64,000 nucleotides of DNA from Lachnospiraceae bacterium NK4A179. GTDB lineage: Bacteria > Bacillota > Clostridia > Lachnospirales > Lachnospiraceae. The translations under genes were made by a program, and so were the position numbers. The DNA lies in assembly GCA_000421045.1 (NCBI GenBank), contig ATWC01000002.1, positions 148,348 through 212,347 of the forward strand, in the 5' to 3' direction. Positions 45,201-53,644 of this stretch are shown one piece after another. The number at the start of each line of letters is the position of its first letter. Position 1 is the stretch's first letter. Under the pieces are notes generated by a model, which saw only the letters and a list, made by a program, of their open reading frames with translations, was not told where the DNA came from and did not search any database.

Positions 45201-46451
45201 TTACACGCCTTCCTTCCCCGATATCTTTCTAATAATGTCGCCCTTTTCCGGAAGTTCGGAAAGTCTTAAAGCAATTTTCTGTCCGGGATGCGGGCAGGAC
45301 TCCACCTCTCCCATATCCTCGTCATACATTGCCATGACCTTCACCTTAATATCTCTTCCATCTTTCTTCATTATCTCAATTTCATCGCCCGTGCAGAATT
45401 TATTCTTCTGGGTGATGAATGCAAGATCTTCCTTAATCTCCGATACAGTTCCGAGATAGACGGCTTCGCTTATATAAGTATTGCTGTCATATATCTGACT
45501 CTCGCTCCCCGGCTTCCCGAAATAGAAGCCTGTGGAGAAACGTCTGTAGGTGCAGCTCGATATCTCATTCTTTAACCACTCAAGGTGCGCCTTGTAAACA
45601 TCATCGCCTTCAAGGCAGAAATCTATTGCTTTCCTGTATGTGCGTGCAACAGTTGCAACATAAAGAGCCGTCTTCATCCTGCCTTCTATCTTGTAACTGT
45701 CTATGCCTGCATCCATCAGTTCAGGTATATGTTCTATCATGCACAGGTCTTTTGAATTAAATATAAAAGTACCTCTGTCATTTTCTTCGATCGGAAGATA
45801 TTCACCGGGTCTTGTTTCTTCCATCACTGCATATTTCCATCTGCAGGGATGAGTGCATGCGCCTTTATTTGCATCTCTTCCGGTAAAATAATTCGAAAGC
45901 AGGCAACGCCCCGAATAAGAGATGCACATAGCTCCGTGTATGAAGCTTTCTATCTCCATATCCTCAGGGATCTTTTCACGCAGTTCTTTTATCTCTTTAA
46001 GAGAGAGCTCTCTCGCACACACTGCTCTCTTCGCTCCCTGTTCATACCAGAAGCGGAAAGTTTCATAGTTGGTATTATTGGCCTGTGTTGATACATGCCT
46101 TTCAATATCCGGGCATATCCTCTTTGCAAGCATAAAGAGTCCCGGATCGGCAATGATAAGTGCATCAGGGCCAATGTCACGCAGTTCTTCAAAATAGCCT
46201 TCCGCAGCCTTCATATCATCATTGTGCGCAAGTATGTTTGCGGTGACATGAACCTTAACGCCTCTTTCATGCGCATAGGCTACGGCAGCCCGCATCTCAT
46301 CCGGAGAGAAATTCTTAGCCATGGCTCTCAGTCCGAATGCATCGCCGCCTATATAGACCGCATCAGCACCATAATCAACGGCCACCTTAAATACATCAAG
46401 GCTTCCTGCAGGTACGAGCAGTTCCGGTTTTTTACGTTTTTTATCCATCAT
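45201..46451 (-). CDS. trhP: Peptidase U32-family protein, TrhP-like (tRNA hydroxylation)
   Basis: Members of this family help form 5-hydroxyuridine at tRNA position 34. The U32 signature is visible at residues about 165-200 ('MCISYSGRCLLSNYFTGRDA' followed by 'CTHPCRW'), and a C-terminal beta-barrel follows; 416 aa. It directly follows a TrmR-like methyltransferase, the same order as yrrM-yrrN/O in Bacillus, which supports the tRNA role over a protease. Only one U32 gene is seen here, whereas Bacillus has two. Confidence 0.8.
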   Translation of the reverse strand: MMDKKRKKPELLVPAGSLDVFKVAVDYGADAVYIGGDAFGLRAMAKNFSPDEMRAAVAYAHERGVKVHVTANILAHNDDMKAAEGYFEELRDIGPDALIIADPGLFMLAKRICPDIERHVSTQANNTNYETFRFWYEQGAKRAVCARELSLKEIKELREKIPEDMEIESFIHGAMCISYSGRCLLSNYFTGRDANKGACTHPCRWKYAVMEETRPGEYLPIEENDRGTFIFNSKDLCMIEHIPELMDAGIDSYKIEGRMKTALYVATVARTYRKAIDFCLEGDDVYKAHLEWLKNEISSCTYRRFSTGFYFGKPGSESQIYDSNTYISEAVYLGTVSEIKEDLAFITQKNKFCTGDEIEIMKKDGRDIKVKVMAMYDEDMGEVESCPHPGQKIALRLSELPEKGDIIRKISGKEGV

Positions 46452-47087
46452 CTAATCTTTCTTTCCTGAGACAGCCATTCCGTCTCCGGTATTAAGCAGT
46501 ATCGTATCGAGTTCCTTATCATGCGTAAGTTCAAAGATATAATCCTGCATTCTCTTGTGTATCGTGCGGTCTCTTCTTCTCACGGCACTCCTCGCCTTCA
46601 GCATATCGCCGTCCTGAAGTATATTATCCGTGATAAGTATCCCACCTTTTTTCAGAAGCCGCTTCACATCGGGAAGCCAGTTTTCATATTGTCCCTTTGC
46701 GGCATCCATGAAGATCATGTCAAAATTCGTATCGAGTCTTTTTAAGACTTCCGTCGCATCCTCTGCCAAAAGAGTTATATATTCACCTGCTCCTTCTTTA
46801 TGCAGATTAATCTTCGCTTCCTTTATGCGCGGCTCATAATTCTCTATGGTAATGATATGAGCTTTTCTGCCTGAAGCCTCCCACATGGTAAGGGCCGAAA
46901 AACCTGTTCCCGTGCCCACCTCAAGGATGTTTACGGCACCTGTCATCCTAACAAAAAAGGAAAGAAGTCCCACTGCAGATCTCCTTATCACAGGAACATT
47001 CTGCAGCACTGCTTTCCCCCTGACCTCTTCAAGATATTCCGGCAGCTCTGCCGAGAAAGAATCCGCAAACGATTCAAAATTCTCCAT
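46452..47087 (-). CDS. trmR: TrmR-like O-methyltransferase (tRNA mo5U34)
   Basis: SAM-dependent methyltransferase, 211 aa. It has the motif-I 'ILEVGTGTGFSALTMWEA', the acidic 'IITIENYEPRI' and the metal-binding 'FDMIFMDAAKGQYENWL' of the COMT-like family. In Bacillus TrmR methylates 5-hydroxyuridine at tRNA position 34. The adjacent U32 gene supports that role. A general small-molecule O-methyltransferase cannot be fully excluded. Confidence 0.82.
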   Translation of the reverse strand: MENFESFADSFSAELPEYLEEVRGKAVLQNVPVIRRSAVGLLSFFVRMTGAVNILEVGTGTGFSALTMWEASGRKAHIITIENYEPRIKEAKINLHKEGAGEYITLLAEDATEVLKRLDTNFDMIFMDAAKGQYENWLPDVKRLLKKGGILITDNILQDGDMLKARSAVRRRDRTIHKRMQDYIFELTHDKELDTILLNTGDGMAVSGKKD

Positions 47088-47095
47088 GGTATCCC

Positions 47096-47614
47096 TTACT
47101 GTCCGCCGTCCTGCTCTGCTGCCTTTTCAGCTTCTGCAGCCTCTGCTGCTTCTTCCGCTGCTGCCTCAGAAGTTTCATCACCCGATACGGTATCCTCGGT
47201 CGCAGGCTCGGAATTGCCGGTCGCAGTCTCCTCTTCGTCTTCCTCATCGTCCGTATCCGTAGCCATGATCTCCATCATCTCAAGAGGTGTCATTGAGGTG
47301 CTGAACTCATATATACCGGGCTGCAGCCTTCCATGATAATCAGAGCAGAATTCCTCAAAATAGAAGAGTTTGGGATCTCTGATAAGTCCCTTGCTGTTCA
47401 GTATCTCTCCTATCTCCATCACAGACTTGCCTTCAACTATGGCAACAGATACCGTGTGCCCGGGAGCAGGTGATACCGGATCTTCAGCAAATATGCGGAA
47501 GCCGAAATCATATGCTTTGCTGCACATCGAATAAACAAATGAAAAGATCAGCATCAGCAATATGATACTGCACACTGTTTTTACGATCATAAATACTATC
47601 TTTTTACTGCTCAT
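47096..47614 (-). CDS. Short MltG-like membrane protein without catalytic domain
   Basis: 172 aa: one N-terminal membrane helix (residues about 8-30), then a LysM-like segment with 'VEGKSVMEIGEILNSKGLI' typical of the N-terminal part of MltG (YceG). A Glu/Ala-rich acidic tail runs from about 120. The lytic transglycosylase core with its catalytic Glu is absent, so it cannot cleave peptidoglycan as MltG does. Its place before trmR-trhP matches the mltG position in other Firmicutes. It overlaps ylbF by 4 bp. Confidence 0.75.
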   Translation of the reverse strand: MSSKKIVFMIVKTVCSIILLMLIFSFVYSMCSKAYDFGFRIFAEDPVSPAPGHTVSVAIVEGKSVMEIGEILNSKGLIRDPKLFYFEEFCSDYHGRLQPGIYEFSTSMTPLEMMEIMATDTDDEEDEEETATGNSEPATEDTVSGDETSEAAAEEAAEAAEAEKAAEQDGGQ

Positions 47615-47937
47615 TCGAAGTCTATTCCTTTTACTACTCTGTTTGTTATTTCCTGCAGCATCCTGCAGAGCGCCAGCTCAGCATCGAGAAATGCCCTTAC
47701 CCTTGGTTCCTCGGACAGTTCCTCATTTTCTGCCGCAAATTTCTCTATACGTTCTTCAAGCGTCCCGTCATCTTCGGAAGTCTGAAGCTTGTAATTCTCG
47801 GTCCGGTATTCGTTTACTCTTTTGAAAAGCTCCGGATTGGTTTTAAGGATATTCCTCCACCTGTCATATTCCTTATAGGTATCGGAATGCTTTACAGCTA
47901 CCACCAGAGCATATAGTTCATTTTCAACTTCAACCAT
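47611..47937 (-). CDS. YlbF/YmcA-family protein
   Basis: 108-aa helical protein with the paired-helix pattern of the YlbF family ('ELYALVVAVKHSDTYKEYDR' and 'EEPRVRAFLDAELALCRMLQ'). In Bacillus, YlbF and YmcA act with YaaT in a complex that affects RNase Y and development. It lies immediately after the RNase J gene, consistent with an RNA-decay link. Which family paralogue it is cannot be decided. Confidence 0.72.
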   Translation of the reverse strand: MVEVENELYALVVAVKHSDTYKEYDRWRNILKTNPELFKRVNEYRTENYKLQTSEDDGTLEERIEKFAAENEELSEEPRVRAFLDAELALCRMLQEITNRVVKGIDFE

Positions 47938-47946
47938 TGTCTGCTC

Positions 47947-49629
47947 CTATTCAACATCAAGGATTACCGGAAGTACCATAGGTCTGCGCTTTGTCTTCTT
48001 CCAGATATATTCTCCGACCGCATCCTTTATGCTGTTCTTGAGTTTCCCCCGCTCTTTGTTATCGCGCTGTCCTTTTTCATAATAATCAACGACCGTGTCA
48101 TCGATTATCATGTGTATGTCTTCAAGAAGCTCATCAGCTTCCTTCACATATACAAAGCCTCTGGTCACGATCTCGGGACCTGATACTACCCTGTCCTCGG
48201 CATCCATAGCCATTACAAGGACCATTATACCGTCATCGGCAAGACGCTGTCTGTCGCGTAGTACTATGTTGCCCACATCTCCAACGCCCAGTCCGTCAAC
48301 GAACACAAAACCGTTCTGAACGCGCTCGACTATCTGCGCCTTTTCATCTTCAAACTGAAGCACATCGCCCGAATGCATGATCACTATATGCTCGCTGTCA
48401 TAGCCAAGCAGCTTGGCTATCTTGGCCTGAGCCTTCATGTGCTTGTACTCACCGTGAACCGGGATAGCATATTTCGGATGAGTGAGCGAATATATCAGCT
48501 TTATCTCCTCACCGCAGGCATGACCGGAAACATGAGTATCCTGAAAGATCACATCGGCACCGCGAAGGAATATCTCATTGATTATCTTCGTAACGGCCTT
48601 TTCATTTCCGGGTATGGGATGTGATGAAAATACAACTGCATCCCTTGGAGTGATCATAACCTTCTTATGAGTTCCTCCTGCCATTCTTGAAAGAGCAGCA
48701 AGTCTTTCACCCTGGCTTCCCGTGGTAATTATAACCTGCTTATCCTCCGGCACATTCTTTAAACTGTCCAGATCGGAAAGCGTATCCTCCGGAACACTAA
48801 GCCGCTCCAGTTCAATGGCGGTCTCTATAATGCTCACCATGCTGCGGCCCTCAATGGCAACTTTTCTGCCATACTCATGAGCCACATTGATTATCTGCTG
48901 CACACGGTCCACATTTGATGCGAATGTCGCGATTATGAGACGCTTGTGCTTCTGCTCTTCAAATATATTTCTGAGCGTTGTACCGACTGTTCTTTCAGAC
49001 GGTGTGAATCCCGGACGCTCTGCATTTGTGCTGTCGCACATCAGTGCAAGAACACCTTTCTTGCCAAGTTCACCAAAACGCTGCAGATCGATCGCATCAC
49101 CGTAGATAGGTGTGTAATCAACCTTAAAGTCACCTGTGTGGACGATTATGCCCTGAGGCGTATATATCGCAAGCGCTGCAGCATCAACGATGCTGTGATT
49201 TGTCCTGATGAATTCCACATGGAAATCACCTAACGTTATCGTCTGCCCGAAATTGATCACCTTTCTTACAGTGGTGTCAAGCAGGCCGTGCTCTTCAAGC
49301 TTATGCTCTATGATACCTATCGTAAGCCTTGTGGCATAGATGGGCACATTTATCTTCTTCAGTATGTAAGGCAGTGCGCCTATATGATCCTCGTGACCGT
49401 GTGTGATCACAAAGCCTTTGATCCTATCGATCCTTTCTTCAAGATATGTCACATCGGGGATCACCAGATCCACGCCGTACATGTCATCTTCCGGAAATCC
49501 AAGTCCGCAGTCAACTATCATTATGCTGTCTTCATATTCAAAGACAGTAATGTTCATTCCAATCTGGTCAAGACCTCCGAGCGGTATAATGCGGAGCGGT
49601 CCTGCTCCTTCAGTTATATTCCTTTTCAA
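47947..49629 (-). CDS. rnj: Ribonuclease J
   Basis: Metallo-beta-lactamase/beta-CASP ribonuclease with endo- and 5' exo-activity, central to mRNA turnover. The zinc motif 'THGHEDHIGALPY' (near residue 75), 'MCDSTNAERPGFTPSE' and 'HVSGHACGEEI' are diagnostic; 560 aa. The start codon is TTG with AGAGG upstream, unusual but consistent with the family's N-terminus. It is linked to ylbF downstream. Confidence 0.95.
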   Translation of the reverse strand: MKRNITEGAGPLRIIPLGGLDQIGMNITVFEYEDSIMIVDCGLGFPEDDMYGVDLVIPDVTYLEERIDRIKGFVITHGHEDHIGALPYILKKINVPIYATRLTIGIIEHKLEEHGLLDTTVRKVINFGQTITLGDFHVEFIRTNHSIVDAAALAIYTPQGIIVHTGDFKVDYTPIYGDAIDLQRFGELGKKGVLALMCDSTNAERPGFTPSERTVGTTLRNIFEEQKHKRLIIATFASNVDRVQQIINVAHEYGRKVAIEGRSMVSIIETAIELERLSVPEDTLSDLDSLKNVPEDKQVIITTGSQGERLAALSRMAGGTHKKVMITPRDAVVFSSHPIPGNEKAVTKIINEIFLRGADVIFQDTHVSGHACGEEIKLIYSLTHPKYAIPVHGEYKHMKAQAKIAKLLGYDSEHIVIMHSGDVLQFEDEKAQIVERVQNGFVFVDGLGVGDVGNIVLRDRQRLADDGIMVLVMAMDAEDRVVSGPEIVTRGFVYVKEADELLEDIHMIIDDTVVDYYEKGQRDNKERGKLKNSIKDAVGEYIWKKTKRRPMVLPVILDVE

Positions 49630-49714
49630 ATCAAACCTCTACTTTTCTGCACCGTACCGACCGCGACAAAAAACAGAGTTTAAGCAAACATCTCTTTTGT
49701 CCGGACGGATCCTG

Positions 49715-49969
49715 TTACTGTATTTCAGTGTCGTCCATAAGGCTCTCAAACACTTCACCAAGTGCATTGAGCTCTGCCTCATCCGTCACAATGCTAAGGA
49801 CTGCATCCTCATCCTCCTTTCCTGATGCATCCTTTAAGATATATGCTTCGCAATCACCTTCCTCGCTGTCAGCAGCAAGGTAATAGGTCACACCGCCGAG
49901 AACTGTCTGTTCCAGCACATAAAGCTCTATATCATTTCCGTCTTCAGCTGTAAGTTTTATCTTATCCAT
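49715..49969 (-). CDS. DUF1292-family protein
   Basis: 84-aa acidic protein. 'MDKIKLTAEDGNDIELYVLE' followed by 'TYYLAADSEE' and 'AEAYILK'-like spacing is typical of DUF1292 (YrzB-like). The gene overlaps ruvX by 8 bp, and ruvX-DUF1292 is a common Firmicutes order. The function is unknown. Confidence 0.85.
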   Translation of the reverse strand: MDKIKLTAEDGNDIELYVLEQTVLGGVTYYLAADSEEGDCEAYILKDASGKEDEDAVLSIVTDEAELNALGEVFESLMDDTEIQ

Positions 49970-50384
49970 TTCTTTTATCTAAATAGTCCTGCAAAATGAT
50001 CATTGCAGCTATCATATCCACATGTTTTTTTCTGTCTTCCGGTTTTATACCGTTCTTGAGCATATATTCATCTGCTTCAACGGTAGTAAGACGTTCATCA
50101 TGAAAAGTAATGGGCATGCCGGTACGCCTCTCAAGCATCTCGGCAAACTCTCGTGTCTTTTCCACACGCTCGCCTTCGGTCCCGTCAAGATTGAGCGGGA
50201 GTCCCAGCACTATCTCCGAAACCTCCTCTTCCTCTATGATCGCCTCTATCCTGGCAAGAGTCTGACGCAGTTTCGTCGGACGTTCCCTGAAGATGATCTC
50301 CTTCGGACGCGCATTTAAAAACAGCGGATCGCTTAACGCTACCCCGACTGTTTTATCTCCGAAGTCCAGTCCCATTATCCTCAT
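49962..50384 (-). CDS. ruvX: Holliday junction resolvase-like RuvX/YqgF
   Basis: RNase H-like nuclease, 140 aa, linked to 16S rRNA 5' maturation and possibly Holliday junction resolution. 'MGLDFGDKTVGVALSDPLFL' and 'FHDERLTTVEADEYML' carry catalytic Asp and Glu. It overlaps ireB by 4 bp. Confidence 0.94.
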   Translation of the reverse strand: MRIMGLDFGDKTVGVALSDPLFLNARPKEIIFRERPTKLRQTLARIEAIIEEEEVSEIVLGLPLNLDGTEGERVEKTREFAEMLERRTGMPITFHDERLTTVEADEYMLKNGIKPEDRKKHVDMIAAMIILQDYLDKRNG

Positions 50385-50659
50385 TCGTCAATTTCTTCTG
50401 CCCAATGGTTATTTATGATATATTCCGTGAGCATCTCCTCAACAAGCTCGTCCCTTTCAGCCTTCATGATAATGCTACGGGCATTCTTATGACTGGTTAT
50501 ATATGTCGGATCTCCCGACATGATGTAACCTACGATCTGGTTCACGGGATTATACCCTTTTTCGGAAAGAGCTTCATACACTTCCTTAAGGATCTGCTTC
50601 ACTCCGTCAGCTTCTTCGTTCTGCACCTTAAAGAACTGAGTATTATTAATATCTGTCAT
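50381..50659 (-). CDS. ireB: IreB-family regulatory phosphoprotein
   Basis: 92-aa small protein of the IreB (DUF965) family; in Enterococcus it is a target of the Ser/Thr kinase IreK. 'QILKEVYEALSEKGYNPVNQ' and 'GDPTYITSHKNAR' are characteristic. The start is the ATG of 'MTDINNTQFFKVQ', with AGGAGAGGG upstream; the 8 extra residues of the longer frame are rejected. It precedes ruvX, as usual. Confidence 0.9.
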   Translation of the reverse strand: MTDINNTQFFKVQNEEADGVKQILKEVYEALSEKGYNPVNQIVGYIMSGDPTYITSHKNARSIIMKAERDELVEEMLTEYIINNHWAEEIDE

Positions 50660-50710
50660 ATATTTTCCCTCTCCTGCGTACACATATTCTTTGATTATAG
50701 CCTACTTACG

Positions 50711-52063
50711 TCAGTTTATCAATTGAGCAAGGAGCCTCTCATCATCAAGCACGCCTGTTACTTTCGCCTTATATATCTGTCCGGCAAGATCTTTTTCCGT
50801 CATATCCTCAGGCATCTCCACAGCGATCATCACATACTCCGGTATAAAGCCCTGCATATAACGTTTTCCGCCAGATTCCTTCTCGTTTTCAAAGAGTATT
50901 TCCACCTCTTTTCCGATAAAGGATGATCTGTATCTGTCCTTCAGATCCCTGCCAAGTTTCTCGAGTCTTCTGCTGCGCTCTTCCTTCACGGCATTAAGTA
51001 TCTGCCCCTTCATGGTAGCTGCAGGAGTACCGTCTCTTTTTGAGTACCTGAAGATGTGCATTTCATAAAATGAGACCTTTTCTACAAAGCTGTATGTTTC
51101 TTCAAATTCTTCATCAGTCTCTCCCGGGAATCCCGTTATTATATCCGTGGTGAGTGCCGGATCATCAAAATATCTTCTCAAGCGCTCGGTGCATTCAAAG
51201 AATTCTCCGGTATCGTAATGTCTGTTCATCCTGTCAAGCACGGTATCCGAACCGCTTTGGAGAGAAAGATGAAAATGAGGGCACAGCTTCTTAAGCCCCG
51301 CGATCTTTTTTACAAAATCCTCATCCATAAGTCTGGGTTCAACGCTTCCCAGCCGTATACGTTCCACTCCCTCTATCTCGTCTATGCTCTTTAAAAGCTC
51401 ATAGAGCCTGTCGCGTCCGAAAGTATCGGCGGGTATAATCTTCCCCTTTGCATCAAAATCTGTTCCGTAGGCCGAGAGATGAATTCCGTCTATCACAAAT
51501 TCCTTAACCCCTTTTGCGGTAAGCTTTTTGATCTCCTCACATACATCCTCCGGACGTCTGCTCCTGACACGCCCTCTGGCATACGGGATCAGGCAGTAAG
51601 AACAGAACTGGTTGCAGCCATCCTGCACTTTTATATATGCCCTTGTATGACCGTTTATTGTCGTAAGCTGCATGTCTTCATATTCTTCCGGCTTGCTCAA
51701 GTCCTTTACGTATTTCTTCTCAAGCCCAAGCTTTCCCGAAAGAATATCCGCAACCTTTCCTTTCATATCATTTCCGATCACGATATCAGCGCCCTCGGGC
51801 ATGCCCTTCTCACTGTTTACCTGTGTATAGCATCCCACTGCTACCACCACAGCCTCAGGATTCAGATTCTTCGCCCTGCGTATCATCTGACGGCTTTTCC
51901 TGTCCGCTATGTTTGTGACAGTACAGGTGTTGATAATATAAACATCAGCCTCTTCTTCAAACGGCACTTCCGTATATCCGTTTTTAAAAAGAAGCTCTTT
52001 CATCACATCTGTCTCGTATGCATTTACCTTGCATCCTAAGTTGTGAAATGCCGCTCTTTTCAT
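50711..52063 (-). CDS. mtaB: tRNA (t6A37-C2) methylthiotransferase MtaB
   Basis: Radical-SAM enzyme converting t6A37 to ms2t6A37. The N-terminal UPF0004 domain supplies the second cluster ('FHNLGCKVNAYETD', 'NTCTVTNIADRKSRQ', 'VGCYTQV'), the radical-SAM motif is 'CNQFCSYCLIPYARGR', and a TRAM domain ends the protein; 450 aa. AGGAGAAG precedes the ATG. It is divergent from the HPr-like gene. Confidence 0.95.
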   Translation of the reverse strand: MKRAAFHNLGCKVNAYETDVMKELLFKNGYTEVPFEEEADVYIINTCTVTNIADRKSRQMIRRAKNLNPEAVVVAVGCYTQVNSEKGMPEGADIVIGNDMKGKVADILSGKLGLEKKYVKDLSKPEEYEDMQLTTINGHTRAYIKVQDGCNQFCSYCLIPYARGRVRSRRPEDVCEEIKKLTAKGVKEFVIDGIHLSAYGTDFDAKGKIIPADTFGRDRLYELLKSIDEIEGVERIRLGSVEPRLMDEDFVKKIAGLKKLCPHFHLSLQSGSDTVLDRMNRHYDTGEFFECTERLRRYFDDPALTTDIITGFPGETDEEFEETYSFVEKVSFYEMHIFRYSKRDGTPAATMKGQILNAVKEERSRRLEKLGRDLKDRYRSSFIGKEVEILFENEKESGGKRYMQGFIPEYVMIAVEMPEDMTEKDLAGQIYKAKVTGVLDDERLLAQLIN

Positions 52064-52086
52064 AGTCTTCTCCTAAGCCGGTCTTC

Positions 52087-52115
52087 TTGACTTAATCCTA
52101 TACATGTTTTAAGAT
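52087..52115 (+). promoter_or_regulatory. Promoter of the HPr-like gene
   Basis: TTGACT (52087-52092) and TAAGAT (52110-52115) are 17 bp apart, about 40 bp before the HPr-like start. Confidence 0.55.
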
Positions 52116-52155
52116 GATAACAGTTAATGAACATTATACAAGGGGGTAACGTAAT

Positions 52156-52395
52156 ATGAAGAAAACAGAGATCCTCATCGATTCCATCGACAAGGTTAAA
52201 GCCTTCGTGAATGAGATCTCCAAGTTTGACTGTGACTTCGATCTTATATCCGGACGATATGTCATTGATGCAAAATCCATTATGGGTATTTTCAGTCTCG
52301 ACATATCAAAGCCCATCGTTCTCGATATTCACGAGGAAAATGAAGCTGAGCTGGATAATATAATGCAAAAGATCGGGCCGTATCTGGCTAAGTGA
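52156..52395 (+). CDS. HPr-like protein lacking the phosphocarrier His
   Basis: 79-aa protein with the HPr fold. The block 'AKSIMGIFSLDI' aligns to the regulatory Ser46 region, with Ser41 here equivalent to Ser46. The catalytic His15-Ala-Arg-Pro stretch is replaced by Ser-Ile-Asp-Lys (residues 10-13), so it cannot relay phosphate from enzyme I. This mirrors Bacillus Crh, which keeps Ser46 but lost His15, and suggests a signalling rather than transport role. The gene is transcribed alone, on the opposite strand to its neighbours, and ends at a bidirectional terminator. AAGGGGG precedes the start. Confidence 0.8.
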   Translation: MKKTEILIDSIDKVKAFVNEISKFDCDFDLISGRYVIDAKSIMGIFSLDISKPIVLDIHEENEAELDNIMQKIGPYLAK

Positions 52396-52420
52396 TCATC
52401 AGAACTTAACAAAGACTTTT

Positions 52421-52450
52421 AAAAATGCGAAGCGAAAGCTTCGCATTTTT
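52421..52450. terminator. Bidirectional intrinsic terminator
   Basis: A 13-bp perfect stem with a GAAA tetraloop (52421-52433 with 52438-52450), with T-runs on both sides. It lies between the convergent HPr-like gene and thiI and can end both transcripts; the stem directly abuts the thiI stop. Confidence 0.95.
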
Positions 52451-53629
52451 TTATATCTTTATGATCTCTCTGCCGCTTACTGCTCTTTCAAACATTTCAT
52501 CAATATCATCAGAGAGGAAATTCTCATGCTTTCTGATCCGCTCCGGTGAAGGCTTTGTAACGGGATGCTTGGCAACCCATATTGTACAGCAGTCTTCAAA
52601 GGGAAGAATGGAGGTTTCGAAGGCTCCTATCTTTTCCGAGATCTCTACTATCTCCTGCTTGTCAAACCCTATAAGAGGCCTGAATACCGGCAGTTCCTTA
52701 ACCACTTCATTTGTGACCTTAAGCGATGCCATGGTCTGGCTGGCAACCTGTCCGATCGACTCGCCTGTGATAAGGCCCTGGCAGTCATTATCAAGAGCTA
52801 TCCTCTCAGCTATCCTCATCATATATCTGCGCATGATGATCGTAAGTTCCTCATGAGGACATTTCTCGTAAATATACTTCTGTATCTCCGTGAAGTTTAC
52901 TACATGGAGCCATATATTGCCGGCATATTCCGAAACGATCTTTGCAAGATCGACAACCTTCTGCTTTGCTCTTTCGCTTGTATAAGGCGGAGCATGGAAG
53001 TATACCGCATTGAGTACCACGCCTCTCTTGGCTATCATATATCCCGCTACAGGTGAATCGATACCGCCCGAAAGAAGAAGCATCGCCTTGCCACCTGTAC
53101 CTGTAGGCATTCCGCCGGCACCGGGTATAACGATCGAATAAAGATATATCTTCTCTCTTATCTCGACATTTATCATCACATCCGGATCGTGTACATCGAC
53201 ACTTATCTCCGGGAATGCTTCAAGAAGTCTTCCTCCAAGCTCTGCGTTTATCTCCATGGAAAGCATGGGATAATCTTTCCTTGCTCTTCTTGCATGCATC
53301 TTGAATGTGAAATTCTTATCCGGATACTGCTCATCCACATAAGCGATCACTTCTTCTGCAAGCTTATCAAAGCCTTCATCCTCAAAGACCTTTACAGGAC
53401 ATATGGCTGTGATACCGAAAACCTTTTTAAGAGCTGCAAGTGCTCCGTCATAATCAAAGTTGCCCTTTGCTTCAACATTGACTCTGCCTCTGGTCTTCTC
53501 GACCACAAACTCTCCGTCAACATCCTTAAGAGCTCTGCGCACCTGTTTAACGAGTGCGTCTTCAAATAGATTTCTGTTTTTTCCTTTAATCGCAATCTCT
53601 GCGTATTTGATCAAAAAAGCCTGAAACAT
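52451..53629 (-). CDS. thiI: tRNA 4-thiouridine synthase ThiI
   Basis: Adenylates U8 of tRNA and inserts sulfur from a cysteine desulfurase. An N-terminal ferredoxin-like and THUMP region is followed by the PP-loop 'LLLSGGIDSPVAGY' near residue 182. At 392 aa it lacks the C-terminal rhodanese domain of Escherichia coli ThiI, so it should take sulfur directly from the desulfurase, whose gene lies about 3 kb upstream. Confidence 0.95.
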   Translation of the reverse strand: MFQAFLIKYAEIAIKGKNRNLFEDALVKQVRRALKDVDGEFVVEKTRGRVNVEAKGNFDYDGALAALKKVFGITAICPVKVFEDEGFDKLAEEVIAYVDEQYPDKNFTFKMHARRARKDYPMLSMEINAELGGRLLEAFPEISVDVHDPDVMINVEIREKIYLYSIVIPGAGGMPTGTGGKAMLLLSGGIDSPVAGYMIAKRGVVLNAVYFHAPPYTSERAKQKVVDLAKIVSEYAGNIWLHVVNFTEIQKYIYEKCPHEELTIIMRRYMMRIAERIALDNDCQGLITGESIGQVASQTMASLKVTNEVVKELPVFRPLIGFDKQEIVEISEKIGAFETSILPFEDCCTIWVAKHPVTKPSPERIRKHENFLSDDIDEMFERAVSGREIIKI

Positions 53630-53644
53630 TATATTCTCTTAATA

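Noticed and set aside
50405..50926. 173-aa open frame on the plus strand
   Set aside because: It crosses the opposite strand of ireB and the 3' end of mtaB, with no ribosome site and implausible composition.
51479..52039. 186-aa open frame on the plus strand
   Set aside because: Antisense shadow of mtaB, whose radical-SAM motifs are unambiguous.
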